Assembly (NCBI GenBank): GCA_964427005.1
Contig: CAYRTL010000001.1
Coordinates: 148,584-212,583, forward strand
Direction: 5' to 3'
Source of the DNA: JAMXLO01 sp964427005
GTDB lineage: Bacteria > Pseudomonadota > Alphaproteobacteria > Acetobacterales > Acetobacteraceae
DNA: 64,000 nt
Part shown: piece after piece, positions 26,171 to 34,559 of the stretch
How the letters are laid out: every line of letters begins with the position of its first letter
Numbering within the stretch: the stretch's first letter is position 1
Made by a program: the position numbers and the translations under genes
The notes under the pieces: generated by a model
Database searches by the model: none
What the model saw: only the letters and a program-made list of their open reading frames with translations
Told to the model about the DNA's origin: nothing

Positions 26171-26191
26171 ATGGTACAGGGAACATACCAT
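26171..26191 (+). promoter_or_regulatory. Hairpin enclosing the ribosome site of the MlaC-like gene
   Basis: ATGGTA (26171-26176) and TACCAT (26186-26191) form a perfect 6-bp inverted repeat. The 9-nt loop holds the purine-rich AGGGAA, and the second arm covers the first two bases of the ATG at 26190. An alternative pairing, TACC-GAT-GGTA, overlaps the first arm. A role in translation control is possible but unproven. Confidence 0.4.
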
Positions 26192-26834
26192 GTCACGCGT
26201 CTCAATTGGCCGCCGGCGCTGGTTACAGACTGCCCTGGCATCAAGCGGGACCATGCTCCTTCTACCGGGTGCAAGCGCCGATCCTGCCGCCGTGGAGCCA
26301 ATCCGGGAACTCTCCGATAACCTGATCAACGTCATGCGGGCTGGCCGTTCCACTCCGTTTGAAAGGCGCTTCCAGTTGCTTGCTCCGGCAGTCGATCGCG
26401 CCTTCGACCTGCCGGCAATCTTGCAGGTCTCCGTCGGACCGAACTGGTCCAGCTTGCCGCCCGATCAGCAAGCTCAGCTGCTGAACGCGTTCCGGCGCTA
26501 CACGATCGCAAACTACGTGAACAGCTTCGACAACTATGAGGGCCAGCGTTTCGAGGTACAGCCGGACACCAGAAGCCTGCCAAATGGCGAGCAGGTCGCA
26601 CAGACCAGGATCATCTCGCCCTCCGGTGAATCGCATGAGCTTGATTACGTGATGCGGAAAGAAGGGCCAACCTGGAAGGCGGTGGATGTGCTCGCGGACG
26701 GGTCGATCAGCCGGGTCGCCGTCCAGCGCTCCGATTTTCGGCGGCTTGTCGCGCGCGGTGGCGCTCAGGCCCTGATCGATAGTCTGAACCGCAAGACCGC
26801 CGATTTATCGGGCGGCACGATGGCCAGCGGTTAG
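26190..26834 (+). CDS. MlaC/Ttg2D-family periplasmic phospholipid-binding protein
   Basis: The 214-residue protein begins with a Tat-like or Sec signal (GRRRWLQTALASSG, cleavage likely after ASA near 31). It then has the MlaC fold pattern: FERRFQLLAPAVDRAFDLPAIL, FRRYTIANYVNSFDNYEG and a C-terminal ADGSISRVAVQRSDFRRLV. MlaC-like proteins (including HpnM of hopanoid loci) ferry phospholipids across the periplasm to an MCE/ABC complex. No mlaDEF or hpn genes are adjacent, so its partners must be elsewhere. Its 3' end overlaps the convergent cyclase-family gene by 4 bp. Confidence 0.8.
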   Translation: MSRVSIGRRRWLQTALASSGTMLLLPGASADPAAVEPIRELSDNLINVMRAGRSTPFERRFQLLAPAVDRAFDLPAILQVSVGPNWSSLPPDQQAQLLNAFRRYTIANYVNSFDNYEGQRFEVQPDTRSLPNGEQVAQTRIISPSGESHELDYVMRKEGPTWKAVDVLADGSISRVAVQRSDFRRLVARGGAQALIDSLNRKTADLSGGTMASG

Positions 26835-27883
26835 ACCGTAGCGACCGGCGTCGCGGGCGAGCCAACTGCGCCAGGCAGACGCAGCGGCGGCCCGGTGAAC
26901 AGAAATCGGCTGCGGTTGTTGGCGCGCAGCCAGTCGGCGAGCTCGGTCAGGTAGAACATCTCGCCGAGATAGCAGCCCAGCTTGAACAGGCAATGCGCGT
27001 GCAGCGGTAACGTGGCGCAGACATCATCCATGCACGGCCGCGCCGGCATCGCCTCGACCGCGAAGTTGTCCGAGATCAGCGCGACGGCGCCGCTGTCCGT
27101 CACCCACTGCTGCAGCTTCGGATCACGGCCATCCAGGCCGCAGGTACCAGCCATCAGCCTCTCGCGGTCCGGTTGTTTGTTCATTTCCAGCAGCATCTCT
27201 GCGAACCCTGTGCGGAACAGGACAAAATCCCCCTGCTCCACGGTGACGTTGTCCTTCCGCATGATCTCCATGAGTTCGTCGTAGGAGACGATGTGGCCGG
27301 TGCGGCCGAAATGCGCTTCCAGATCGATCAGCACGCCACGGCCCTGCATGCAGGACTCCGCCATGTTCTGCACGCCGAGGTGTCGCGCCCCTTGCGGTTC
27401 CTCGCACAGCGTCATGTTGCCCTGCGAGTCGTAGTAGGCGGGGCCGATGATGTCGCGGCCGGCGCGATAGCCGTTGTAGAACACGTCCTCCGGCTTGCCG
27501 TCACCATCGACATCGAACATCTGGCCAACATGGGCAAGCGAGTCCCATTGCGTCGAGTACTGCAGCGTCAGGATCACCTGATCGTCGCACACGATGTCGG
27601 TCGCGGTGGGATCGTCGCAGCGCAGCGGATAGTTCATGTTCGGCTTGTCGCCGCGCATGGTTGGTTTCAGGACGGGTGGATGGCGACGCGGCGAGAGGAT
27701 GGCGCCGCCTGGATAGTCGAGCGGCAGCGACAGGCAGAACGTCTTGCCGACTTTCACCTCGGCAATACCTTGCAGGACCTTCTCCGGGGTAAGGAGATTC
27801 AACCGGCCGCGTTCGTCATCGGCGCCGAAATCGCCCCAGGTGGAGCCGGCGGGACGACGGTTCCAGCGTGGGTTATCTGCCAT
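26831..27883 (-). CDS. Cyclase-family (PF04199, kynurenine formamidase-like) hydrolase
   Basis: The 350-residue protein has WGDFGADDERGRLNLLTPEKV, QWDSLAHVGQMFD and a GDFVLFRTGF segment, all typical of the larger 'cyclase family' proteins related to metal-dependent kynurenine formamidase. The compact KynB metal motif HxGTHxD appears here only as SLAHVGQMFD, so activity may differ. ATG 27883 is preferred over the upstream frame start (28045) because AAGGGGA precedes it and upstream codons overlap the dioxygenase gene. It is downstream of, and probably co-transcribed with, the two TfdA-like dioxygenases. Confidence 0.78.
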   Translation of the reverse strand: MADNPRWNRRPAGSTWGDFGADDERGRLNLLTPEKVLQGIAEVKVGKTFCLSLPLDYPGGAILSPRRHPPVLKPTMRGDKPNMNYPLRCDDPTATDIVCDDQVILTLQYSTQWDSLAHVGQMFDVDGDGKPEDVFYNGYRAGRDIIGPAYYDSQGNMTLCEEPQGARHLGVQNMAESCMQGRGVLIDLEAHFGRTGHIVSYDELMEIMRKDNVTVEQGDFVLFRTGFAEMLLEMNKQPDRERLMAGTCGLDGRDPKLQQWVTDSGAVALISDNFAVEAMPARPCMDDVCATLPLHAHCLFKLGCYLGEMFYLTELADWLRANNRSRFLFTGPPLRLPGAVGSPATPVATV

Positions 27884-27906
27884 TTGATTTCCCCTTCGCT
27901 TATGCT

Positions 27907-28788
27907 TCAAGCTGCCTGCGCAACTGTCATTGCGGTCCCGGCGACCGTCGTCCGGCGCATGTCGCGCTTCTTGGTCTCGTCGTGTCTGCGGACCCGATGC
28001 ATCGTCTGGCGATTGTCCCACATGACCAGATCCCACTGCCGCCATCTGTGCGAATAAACAAACTGCGGCTGAGTAGCGTGCTCGATTAGATCGCGGATGA
28101 AGGCGCGCGCCTCAGGCTTTGGCCAGCCGACGATCGTGCCGATATGCGAAGCGAGGTACAGTGACTTGCGTCCCGTGACGGGATGCGTCCGCACCAGACG
28201 CTGGCGCACAGGACGCATCGTCGCCAGCTCCTCCGGCGTCAGATCGGTGAAGCCGAGCTGTTCGCGGGAGTAGATCAGCGAGTGCTCGCAAACCAGGTCC
28301 TCGACCTCTCGCTTCGTCGTCTCGTCCAGCGCGTCATAAGCGGCGCGCATGTCGGCGAACTCTGTCTCGCCGCCCTTGTCCACCACAAGGCGTCCTGACA
28401 GCAGCGAATAGGTGGCTGGAATCGCCTTGAACGAGCTGTCCGAGTGCCAAAGCCGATTGCCCAGGCTGTACAGCCGCCGACGGTTGTCGCGCGCCAAAGT
28501 CCGGCCGTCCTTGTCGATATTGGAGACGTCGGCGAACGCAGGATCGAGACGCAACTCACCAGGCTTGCTGATTCCGGTACCACGGGTGAATTCCAGCTCT
28601 CCGAAGTTCCGGCTGAACGCCAGTTGCTGTTCGTCCGTCAGCTTCTGGTCACGGAACACCAACACCGCGTAGCGATCCATTCCCGCCTCGATCGCCGCGA
28701 CCTCATCGCGCGTGATCGGCCGCGTGATGTCCACATTGCCAACCTCAGCGGCGAAGGTCGGATGGATCGGGCGGATACTCAGCGTCAT
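27907..28788 (-). CDS. TauD/TfdA-family Fe(II)/2-oxoglutarate dioxygenase, copy 1
   Basis: The 293-residue enzyme has the iron facial triad His115/Asp117 in LWHSDSSF and His264 in DNRQTMHRVRR. A 2-oxoglutarate-binding Arg is likely in the RRTTVAGT segment near the end. The N-terminal half (SIRPIHPTFAAEVGNVDITRP) is characteristic of TfdA-like enzymes that cleave aryloxyalkanoates or related ethers. ATG 28788 overlaps the stop of the flavin monooxygenase remnant (TAATG), with GGAG inside the remnant. Closely related to the gene at 29098-29994. Confidence 0.87.
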   Translation of the reverse strand: MTLSIRPIHPTFAAEVGNVDITRPITRDEVAAIEAGMDRYAVLVFRDQKLTDEQQLAFSRNFGELEFTRGTGISKPGELRLDPAFADVSNIDKDGRTLARDNRRRLYSLGNRLWHSDSSFKAIPATYSLLSGRLVVDKGGETEFADMRAAYDALDETTKREVEDLVCEHSLIYSREQLGFTDLTPEELATMRPVRQRLVRTHPVTGRKSLYLASHIGTIVGWPKPEARAFIRDLIEHATQPQFVYSHRWRQWDLVMWDNRQTMHRVRRHDETKKRDMRRTTVAGTAMTVAQAA

Positions 28789-29097
28789 TATTCGGACTCC
28801 TGTTCAGCCGATGCCAGCAGGATATCGCGCGAACCGGCCGCTGTCATTCGTAGCGCACCCGTCATGATTGCGTCTGGCATGGACCATGATAATGACCCGG
28901 TCTTGAGCCCCGCCAGCGTCCGCAACCCCAGGCGCTCCAGCGCCGCAGACAAGTCGGTTGCAGCATCAGCCCCGGAGCCCACGGGTCGTGGCGTGTCGAA
29001 GCGCTCGTAGAGTGCGACGCGGTGACCAAGGCGCGTCAGCAGAATGGTGTTCGCGAGGCCGGCAATACCGGCCCCGACGATGGCGATATGGAGGGCT
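28788..29097 (-). pseudogene. Truncated, frameshifted flavin monooxygenase (PHBH-like) remnant
   Basis: The minus-strand frame encodes HIAIVGAGIAGLANTILLTR, then GHRVALYERFDTPRPVGSG, then ALERLGLRTL: the FAD-binding N-terminus of a class A monooxygenase. Between VGSG and ALERLGL the family normally has GLMLQPTGLA; that peptide appears in a shifted frame (LMLQPT), showing an extra base followed by a compensating loss. After about 65 codons homology stops and the frame ends at 28788. No ATG is present at the 5' end. The remnant retains the ribosome site and TAATG junction used by the downstream dioxygenase. Confidence 0.82.
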
Positions 29098-29994
29098 TCA
29101 GGCCGCCTTCGCCTGCTCGACCATCAGCCCGGTCCCCTTGATCGAAGTGCGACGCAGGTCGCGCACTTCATTCATGTCGTCGAAGCGACGCGCGCGGTGC
29201 ATCACCGTGCGGTTGTCCCACATCACCAGATCGTTCACGCGCCACTCATGCGCATAGACGAACTGCCGCTGGGTCGCGTGTTCCGTCAGGTCGCGGATGA
29301 AGGCGCGCGCCTCCGGCACCGGCCAGCCGACAACGCCGCCGATATGCGACGACAGGTACAGCGACTTCCGGCCGGTCACCGGGTGGGTGATGACCAGCCG
29401 GTGCTGCACCGGCTTCAGCCGCTCCTCGTTGCCCGGCGCATAGTCGGCAAAGCCGATCTGCTCGCGCGAAAAGACGATGGAGTGTTCGGTGATCAGGTTT
29501 TCCACTTCCGCCTTGGTTGCATCGTCCAACGCATCGTAGGCGGCGCGCATATCGGCGAACTCGGTGTTGCCACCTTGCTTCGGAATGACGCGGCCATGCA
29601 GCAGGGTATACCCAGCGCCAACCGCCCGGAATGACGCGTCCGAATGCCACAGGCGGTTCGCCAAGGCGTACATCCGGGCCCGATCTTCGCGGGCACGCAA
29701 CTCATTCCTCGCCGTGAGATTGGAGATGTCGCCAAGCTCCAACCGGTCGCCCAGACGCCGGTCCTCCGGCTTGGCCATCTGACCGGCCAGTGTGACCTCC
29801 AGCTCGCCGAAGTTGCGGCTGAATTCGAGCTGCTGATCGTCTGTCAGTGGCTGGTCGCGGAACACCAGGACCGCGTAGCGATCCATGCCGGCCTCAATGG
29901 CGGCCACCTGGTCCTTCGTGAGCGGCTTCGAGATGTCGATGCCGGAAACCTCGCCGACGAAGACCGGGTGGACAGGGCGGATGGTAATGCTCAT
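29098..29994 (-). CDS. TauD/TfdA-family Fe(II)/2-oxoglutarate dioxygenase, copy 2
   Basis: The 298-residue paralogue of the 27907-28788 product has His117/Asp119 in LWHSDASF and His266 in DNRTVMHRARR. Its first 40 residues differ from copy 1 at only a few positions, and the two align along almost their whole length at what looks like well above 50% identity. ATG 29994 starts at the shared MSITIRP/MTLSIRP N-terminus; the frame extends to 30117 through the hairpin repeat. Likely substrate is an aryloxy or sulfonated organic acid; unproven. Confidence 0.87.
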   Translation of the reverse strand: MSITIRPVHPVFVGEVSGIDISKPLTKDQVAAIEAGMDRYAVLVFRDQPLTDDQQLEFSRNFGELEVTLAGQMAKPEDRRLGDRLELGDISNLTARNELRAREDRARMYALANRLWHSDASFRAVGAGYTLLHGRVIPKQGGNTEFADMRAAYDALDDATKAEVENLITEHSIVFSREQIGFADYAPGNEERLKPVQHRLVITHPVTGRKSLYLSSHIGGVVGWPVPEARAFIRDLTEHATQRQFVYAHEWRVNDLVMWDNRTVMHRARRFDDMNEVRDLRRTSIKGTGLMVEQAKAA

Positions 29995-30053
29995 TCGGAC
30001 GCTCCTGGCTGTGTTGGGCGGCAGTATATGCGGCAAATACCCCCGTCCCCAAC

Positions 30054-30076
30054 CCTCCCCCGCTGCGCGGGAGAGG
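30054..30076. repeat. GC-rich hairpin (REP-like) between otsA and the dioxygenase
   Basis: CCTCCCCCGC and GCGGGAGAGG pair with one mismatch around a TGC loop, in the context CCCCGTCCCCAACCCTCCC. I recall this phrase as a common dispersed repeat in GC-rich proteobacteria. It could also help terminate otsA transcription. No second copy was noticed in the window. Confidence 0.5.
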
Positions 30077-30080
30077 AAGG

Positions 30081-31451
30081 TTAAGCGCGAAGGTCGGCCT
30101 CGAACCGGTCGCGCCACGCGTCCAGGCTGTTCCGGTGCATCACTGCCATCATCGCGCTGTGTCGCTCGGACCGTTCCTCAGACGGCATTGCCAAAGCGCG
30201 ATTGAGCGCCGCGGCCACTCCCACCTCATCGTATGGATTGACCACAAGCGCGGCATCGAGCTCGCGCACCGCGCCTGCGAACTGCGATAGTACCAGCACG
30301 CCGGGATTGTCCGGATCCTGCGCTGCGACGTACTCTTTGGCCACCAGGTTCATCCCGTCCCGTAGTGGCGTCACGAGACCCACCTGCGCCTGGGCGTAGA
30401 GCGGCATCAGCGCACTGCGTGCGAAGCCGCGGTTCAGGTAGCGCAACGGCATCCAGTCCACTTCGGCGAAACGCCCGTTGATCCGCCCTGCTTCCGCTTC
30501 CAGCTCTCGGCGGATCTCACGGTAGATTTCGATATCACCGCGCGACGGGGGCGCGATCTGCATGAAGACGACGTTGCCCTGGTGCTGAGGGAACTGCTCC
30601 AGGAAACGCTCAAATGCGATGAACCGGGGACGCAGTCCCTTCGAGTAGTCCAATCGATCGACGCTCAGGATCAACGGCCGTCCCAACAGACTTTCCCGCA
30701 GCCGAGCCGCATAGCGTTGATTGTGCGGCGCTTCTGCTTCGCGCCGGACCTCTTCGACATGGACGCCAATGGGATAGACGCCCGTCCTCACAGTCCGATC
30801 GAACGCCAGAAGCCGCCCACCATCGAGCGCTTTGCCGCCAACCTGGCGCAGCACGTAATCGGAGAAGGCGCTTCGATCATCCTCCGTCTGAAACCCGAGC
30901 AGATCGAACTTGCACATAGCGCGGATCAGCTCCGCGTGCGCCGGATCGGTCATGAACACGGCCGGCGCAGGGAATGGGGTGTGCAGGAACAGGCCTATGC
31001 GGTTGTGCAGCCCCGCGTCGCGCAGTGCCTCGGCCAGACACAGCAGGTGATAGTCGTGCGCCCAGATCAAATCATCCGGACGCACCAGCCGGGCGAGCGC
31101 CTGGGCGAACAGCGTGTTCACACGTCGATAACCCTCAAATTCGCCCCAGTCGAAATGCGCGTGGCCGACCTGGTAATGCAGCGTCGGCCACAGGGTCCCG
31201 TTGGCAAACCCGCGGTAGAATTCGTCGTAATCGCGCCGGGACAGATCGACGGTATAGAGCGTGATCTGCCCGACGGTGCGCTCGACATGCGCGGGGAAGG
31301 CGGCGTTTTCCGTGATTTCGCCACTCCAGCCGAACCAGATGCCGCCCTTCTCCTTTAGTGCATCCAGCACACCAGCCGCCAAGCCGCCGGCTGTCGGCTC
31401 TCCTTCCGTGATCGGCGCCACCCGATTGGAGACGACGACCAGACGCGACAA
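30081..31451 (-). CDS. otsA: Trehalose-6-phosphate synthase
   Basis: The 456-residue GT20 enzyme makes trehalose 6-phosphate from UDP-glucose and glucose 6-phosphate. Landmarks in order: RLVVVSNRVAPI, EPTAGGLAAGVLDAL, WAHDYHLL, GLFLHTPFPAP, SVDRLDYSKGL and PLRDGMNLVAKEY. A TTG at 31451 is the best start: it lies directly at LSRLVVVSNR and 2 nt after the stop of the upstream ABC gene, implying coupling. The upstream frame to 31565 lies inside that gene. The phosphatase otsB is not in the window. Confidence 0.9.
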   Translation of the reverse strand: MSRLVVVSNRVAPITEGEPTAGGLAAGVLDALKEKGGIWFGWSGEITENAAFPAHVERTVGQITLYTVDLSRRDYDEFYRGFANGTLWPTLHYQVGHAHFDWGEFEGYRRVNTLFAQALARLVRPDDLIWAHDYHLLCLAEALRDAGLHNRIGLFLHTPFPAPAVFMTDPAHAELIRAMCKFDLLGFQTEDDRSAFSDYVLRQVGGKALDGGRLLAFDRTVRTGVYPIGVHVEEVRREAEAPHNQRYAARLRESLLGRPLILSVDRLDYSKGLRPRFIAFERFLEQFPQHQGNVVFMQIAPPSRGDIEIYREIRRELEAEAGRINGRFAEVDWMPLRYLNRGFARSALMPLYAQAQVGLVTPLRDGMNLVAKEYVAAQDPDNPGVLVLSQFAGAVRELDAALVVNPYDEVGVAAALNRALAMPSEERSERHSAMMAVMHRNSLDAWRDRFEADLRA

Positions 31452-31452
31452 G

Positions 31453-33294
31453 TCAGGCAGCTTCCGGCAGCGGTTCCACAAGCTGCTGCTTGCGCAGCAA
31501 ATCGCGATAAGGCCCAGGCCGTGTGGCCAGCACAGTCGGCGGCCCATCATCCACGATCCGGCCACGATCCATTACGATGATCCGGTCGAAGCTCTTCAGC
31601 GTCGCCAGCCGGTGCGCGATCGCGATCACGGTCCGTCCCTGCATCAGCCGATCCAGCGCGTTCTGGATCGCACGTTCGCTTTCGCTGTCCAGCGCGCTGG
31701 TCGCTTCGTCCAGCAGCAGTATCGGCGCATCCTTCAGGAGGGCGCGCGCGATTGCCAGCCGCTGGCGTTGTCCGCCCGAGAGCTTCACACCGCGATCACC
31801 AACCATGGTGGAGAAGCCATCGGGCAGCGCCTCGATGAATTCGCGGCAGTTGGCCATTTCGGCGGCAGCCATCACATCCGCCTCGGGAGCGTCTGGCCGC
31901 GCGTAGCGGATGTTCTCCAGCACGGTGCGGTGGAACAGGCTGATGTCCTGCGGCACAATGGCCATCGTGGTGCGCAGGCTTTCCTGCGTCACATCGCGAA
32001 TGTCCTGGCCGTCGACCAGGATGCGTCCGCCCTGCACGTCGTAGAAGCGCTGGAGAAGCGCGAGTACTGTGGACTTGCCTGCGCCCGAATAGCCCACAAG
32101 GCCCACCCGCTGGCCCGGTTCGATCGTGAGGTCGAAGTTCTGGAGCACCGGAGCACGGCCCGGATAGGCAAAGTGAACCTGCTCGAATGTGACGCGGCCG
32201 GCCTCCTGCCGCAGCGCCGGTGCGTTAGGCCGGTCCGGGAGTTCATGGTCGGTCAGCAGCGAACCGATCGCCTCCTCAAGACGCGCGACGTGCTGTGTGA
32301 GATCAACCAGCGCCACGGCGAGGTCGCGCGTGCAGTGCAGAATGCCGAATGACAGGGTCGTGATCAGCACCAGGTCGCCTACCGTGGCCGCGCCGTCCTG
32401 CCAAAGCATGATGCCCCAGCCGACAACCCCGGAAATCAGCACCGTCGTGATCACGGCGTGAATCAGGCGCAAGCGCTCCAGGTAGATCAAGCTGGTGCTG
32501 CGGGCGCCCATCTCAGTCCCGATCGTCGCCGCGATCCGTTTCTGCTCACGGAACATGGCCCCGAAGGCGCGCACGACGCCCATGTTGCCGATGACGTCCA
32601 CCAACTCGCCATCTACCGCCGCCGCCTTGGCCGCGAAGCTGCGATGCAATGGGGTCCCACGCTGTGCCAGGTGAAAAACGAGCGCACCCAGGACGGCGGC
32701 TGCGGCGACCAGCGCGCCCGCCATTATCGGGTTCACTGAACCTATGAAGATGATCGAGCATGCCACTGCCACACACGGTGGCAGGACATTCCAGGAGCTG
32801 GTGTTCGCGGTGGTAAACGCTGCATTCGAGGTTGCAGTGATCCGGCTCGCCAGAGCGCCCGGTAGCCGTTCCGCGAAATAGCTCGGTGAATGACCAGACA
32901 AGTGGGCAAACAGGTCGCGCCTGATGTCGCCCGTCACGTGCACAAACGTATAGGCGGCGGACCAGCCAGCGACGCGCCACAACAGATTGTCCGCTGCCAC
33001 CAGCAAGCACAGCAGGGCGAATGCCCACCAAAGCCCGCTCGCTTTCCCCGGGCCGGCCGAGACGATGTCGATCAGGTTCTTCAGGCCGTACTGCACGGAC
33101 ACGGCGCACACGACGGCTACCACCACCGAAAGAAAGACGGTCGCGTGACCCCAGGGGTGGCGTCGCACATAATGCCAAAGAAACCCGATCGGATGGGCTC
33201 TAAGGCGCGGCAAGTCGTCTTGCCTCATTTCTGTCGCAATTGCTGGCATTTCACCCGGCCTGCGGTTCGTTGCCGGCTTGCAACCTGCCGACAT
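31453..33294 (-). CDS. ABC exporter, fused permease and ATPase
   Basis: The half-transporter of up to 613 residues has an N-terminal six-helix domain, with hydrophobic runs from about residue 50 onward (VFLSVVVAVVCAVSVQYG). The C-terminal ATPase has Walker A GYSGAGKST, signature LSGGQRQR, Walker B ILLLDEATSALD and the H-loop IAIAHRLAT. This is the MsbA/lipid or drug exporter type, working as a dimer in the inner membrane. The start may be ATG 33294 or 33249 (MPAIATEMRQ). It sits immediately upstream of otsA and divergent from a GT4 gene. Substrate unknown. Confidence 0.87.
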   Translation of the reverse strand: MSAGCKPATNRRPGEMPAIATEMRQDDLPRLRAHPIGFLWHYVRRHPWGHATVFLSVVVAVVCAVSVQYGLKNLIDIVSAGPGKASGLWWAFALLCLLVAADNLLWRVAGWSAAYTFVHVTGDIRRDLFAHLSGHSPSYFAERLPGALASRITATSNAAFTTANTSSWNVLPPCVAVACSIIFIGSVNPIMAGALVAAAAVLGALVFHLAQRGTPLHRSFAAKAAAVDGELVDVIGNMGVVRAFGAMFREQKRIAATIGTEMGARSTSLIYLERLRLIHAVITTVLISGVVGWGIMLWQDGAATVGDLVLITTLSFGILHCTRDLAVALVDLTQHVARLEEAIGSLLTDHELPDRPNAPALRQEAGRVTFEQVHFAYPGRAPVLQNFDLTIEPGQRVGLVGYSGAGKSTVLALLQRFYDVQGGRILVDGQDIRDVTQESLRTTMAIVPQDISLFHRTVLENIRYARPDAPEADVMAAAEMANCREFIEALPDGFSTMVGDRGVKLSGGQRQRLAIARALLKDAPILLLDEATSALDSESERAIQNALDRLMQGRTVIAIAHRLATLKSFDRIIVMDRGRIVDDGPPTVLATRPGPYRDLLRKQQLVEPLPEAA

Positions 33295-33413
33295 TTCGCC
33301 ACATTCGCATCCTATAACCTAATAGTGATTAAGATCGCTTTCTGGTCAAGTCAAGCCTCAGTAAAGGCGATCTGGTTACTGTTGAAGTCAAGAAGAAGTC
33401 GGGGCCCTCATTC

Positions 33414-34469
33414 ATGCGCATTGCTCAAATCTCTCCGCTTTTCGAGGCGGTGCCGCCAAAGCTGTACGGTGGCACTGAGCGAGTTGTTTACTCTCTGACC
33501 GAAGAGCTGGTTGCAATGGGTCACGACGTGACCCTCTTCGCCAGCGGTGATTCCATTACTTCCGCCAAACTCGCGCCAATGCGCGATCAGGCGCTGCGGC
33601 TCGATCCCAGCGTCGTGGACTGGATCGCCATTTACATGCGGATGATCGAACTGATCTATCGTCGCGCCGGCGAGTTCGACGTCCTGCATTTTCATACCGA
33701 TTACTTCCCCTTGTCGTTGTTCAGCCGTCAGCCGACGCCTTTCCTCACCACGCTGCACGGCCGGCTCGACATCCCGGAATTCAAAGATGTCTACGAGCTG
33801 TTCGACGCGCCGTTCGTGTCGATCTCTGACAGCCAGCGCCGACCGATCCCTCGCCTGAACTGGATCCGCACGGTGCATCACGGCATGCCGGCGGACCTGC
33901 TCACGCCGCAGCCTGTGAAGCAGGACTACCTGGCGTTCCTCGGCCGTATCTCACCAGAAAAGGGCGTGGATAAGGCAATCCGCATCGCGGGGGCGGCCGG
34001 CATGAAGCTGATGGTCGCCGCCAAGGTCGATAATGCCGACAAGAAATACTACGAGAACGAGATCAAACCGCTGATCGACGCCAGCCCCTGGGTCGAGTTC
34101 ATCGGCGAGATCAATGACTCGCAGAAGCCGGCGTTCCTCTCCGGCGCACACGCACTGCTGTTCCCGATCGACTGGCCGGAGCCGTTCGGCCTGGTCATGA
34201 TCGAGAGCATGGCCTGCGGGACGCCCGTGATCGCTTTCAACCGCGGCTCGGTTCCTGAAGTGATTGACGATGGCCTCTCCGGCTTCATCGTCCACGACGA
34301 GGCCAGCGCGATTGCCGCAGTCGATCGGCTGGGTGAACTGGACCGGAACACCGTGCGGCAGACCTTCGATCGCCGCTTCACCTCAAGGCGGATGGCGGAG
34401 GACTACCTGGAGCTCTACGCCGAATTGTGCGAGCCGCAGCTCCCGCTGCTTCGGGCGGTTGGGGACTGA
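33414..34469 (+). CDS. Family 4 glycosyltransferase
   Basis: The 351-residue GT-B enzyme begins MRIAQISPLFEAVPPKLYGGTERVVY, the typical GT4 acceptor-domain opening. It has FLGRISPEKGVDKAIR at the donor domain and PEPFGLVMIESMACGTPVIA (E-x7-E) later. It lies alone between a divergent ABC exporter/otsA unit and a rho-independent terminator. The 119-bp upstream region is noticeably AT-richer than its surroundings and likely carries its promoter. Product unknown; alpha-glucan or exopolysaccharide synthesis is possible given otsA nearby. Confidence 0.85.
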   Translation: MRIAQISPLFEAVPPKLYGGTERVVYSLTEELVAMGHDVTLFASGDSITSAKLAPMRDQALRLDPSVVDWIAIYMRMIELIYRRAGEFDVLHFHTDYFPLSLFSRQPTPFLTTLHGRLDIPEFKDVYELFDAPFVSISDSQRRPIPRLNWIRTVHHGMPADLLTPQPVKQDYLAFLGRISPEKGVDKAIRIAGAAGMKLMVAAKVDNADKKYYENEIKPLIDASPWVEFIGEINDSQKPAFLSGAHALLFPIDWPEPFGLVMIESMACGTPVIAFNRGSVPEVIDDGLSGFIVHDEASAIAAVDRLGELDRNTVRQTFDRRFTSRRMAEDYLELYAELCEPQLPLLRAVGD

Positions 34470-34496
34470 CAGCGCGCTCACTGGCGGCTACCATGC

Positions 34497-34531
34497 GGGC
34501 CGGGCAGAGTCTGCCCGGCCCATTCATTTTT
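34497..34531 (+). terminator. Rho-independent terminator after the GT4 gene
   Basis: GGGCCGGGCAGA (34497-34508) and TCTGCCCGGCCC (34510-34521) are perfect complements, followed by ATTCATTTTT. Strong stem plus T-run about 30 bp after the GT4 stop. Confidence 0.88.
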
Positions 34532-34559
34532 CCCCCGCAGCGAGGTTGCCCCCTCCATC

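Noticed and set aside
28788..28982. A 64-residue standalone gene upstream of dioxygenase copy 1
   Set aside because: It is the tail of the frameshifted flavin monooxygenase remnant, as the homology continues upstream of its ATG to 29097.
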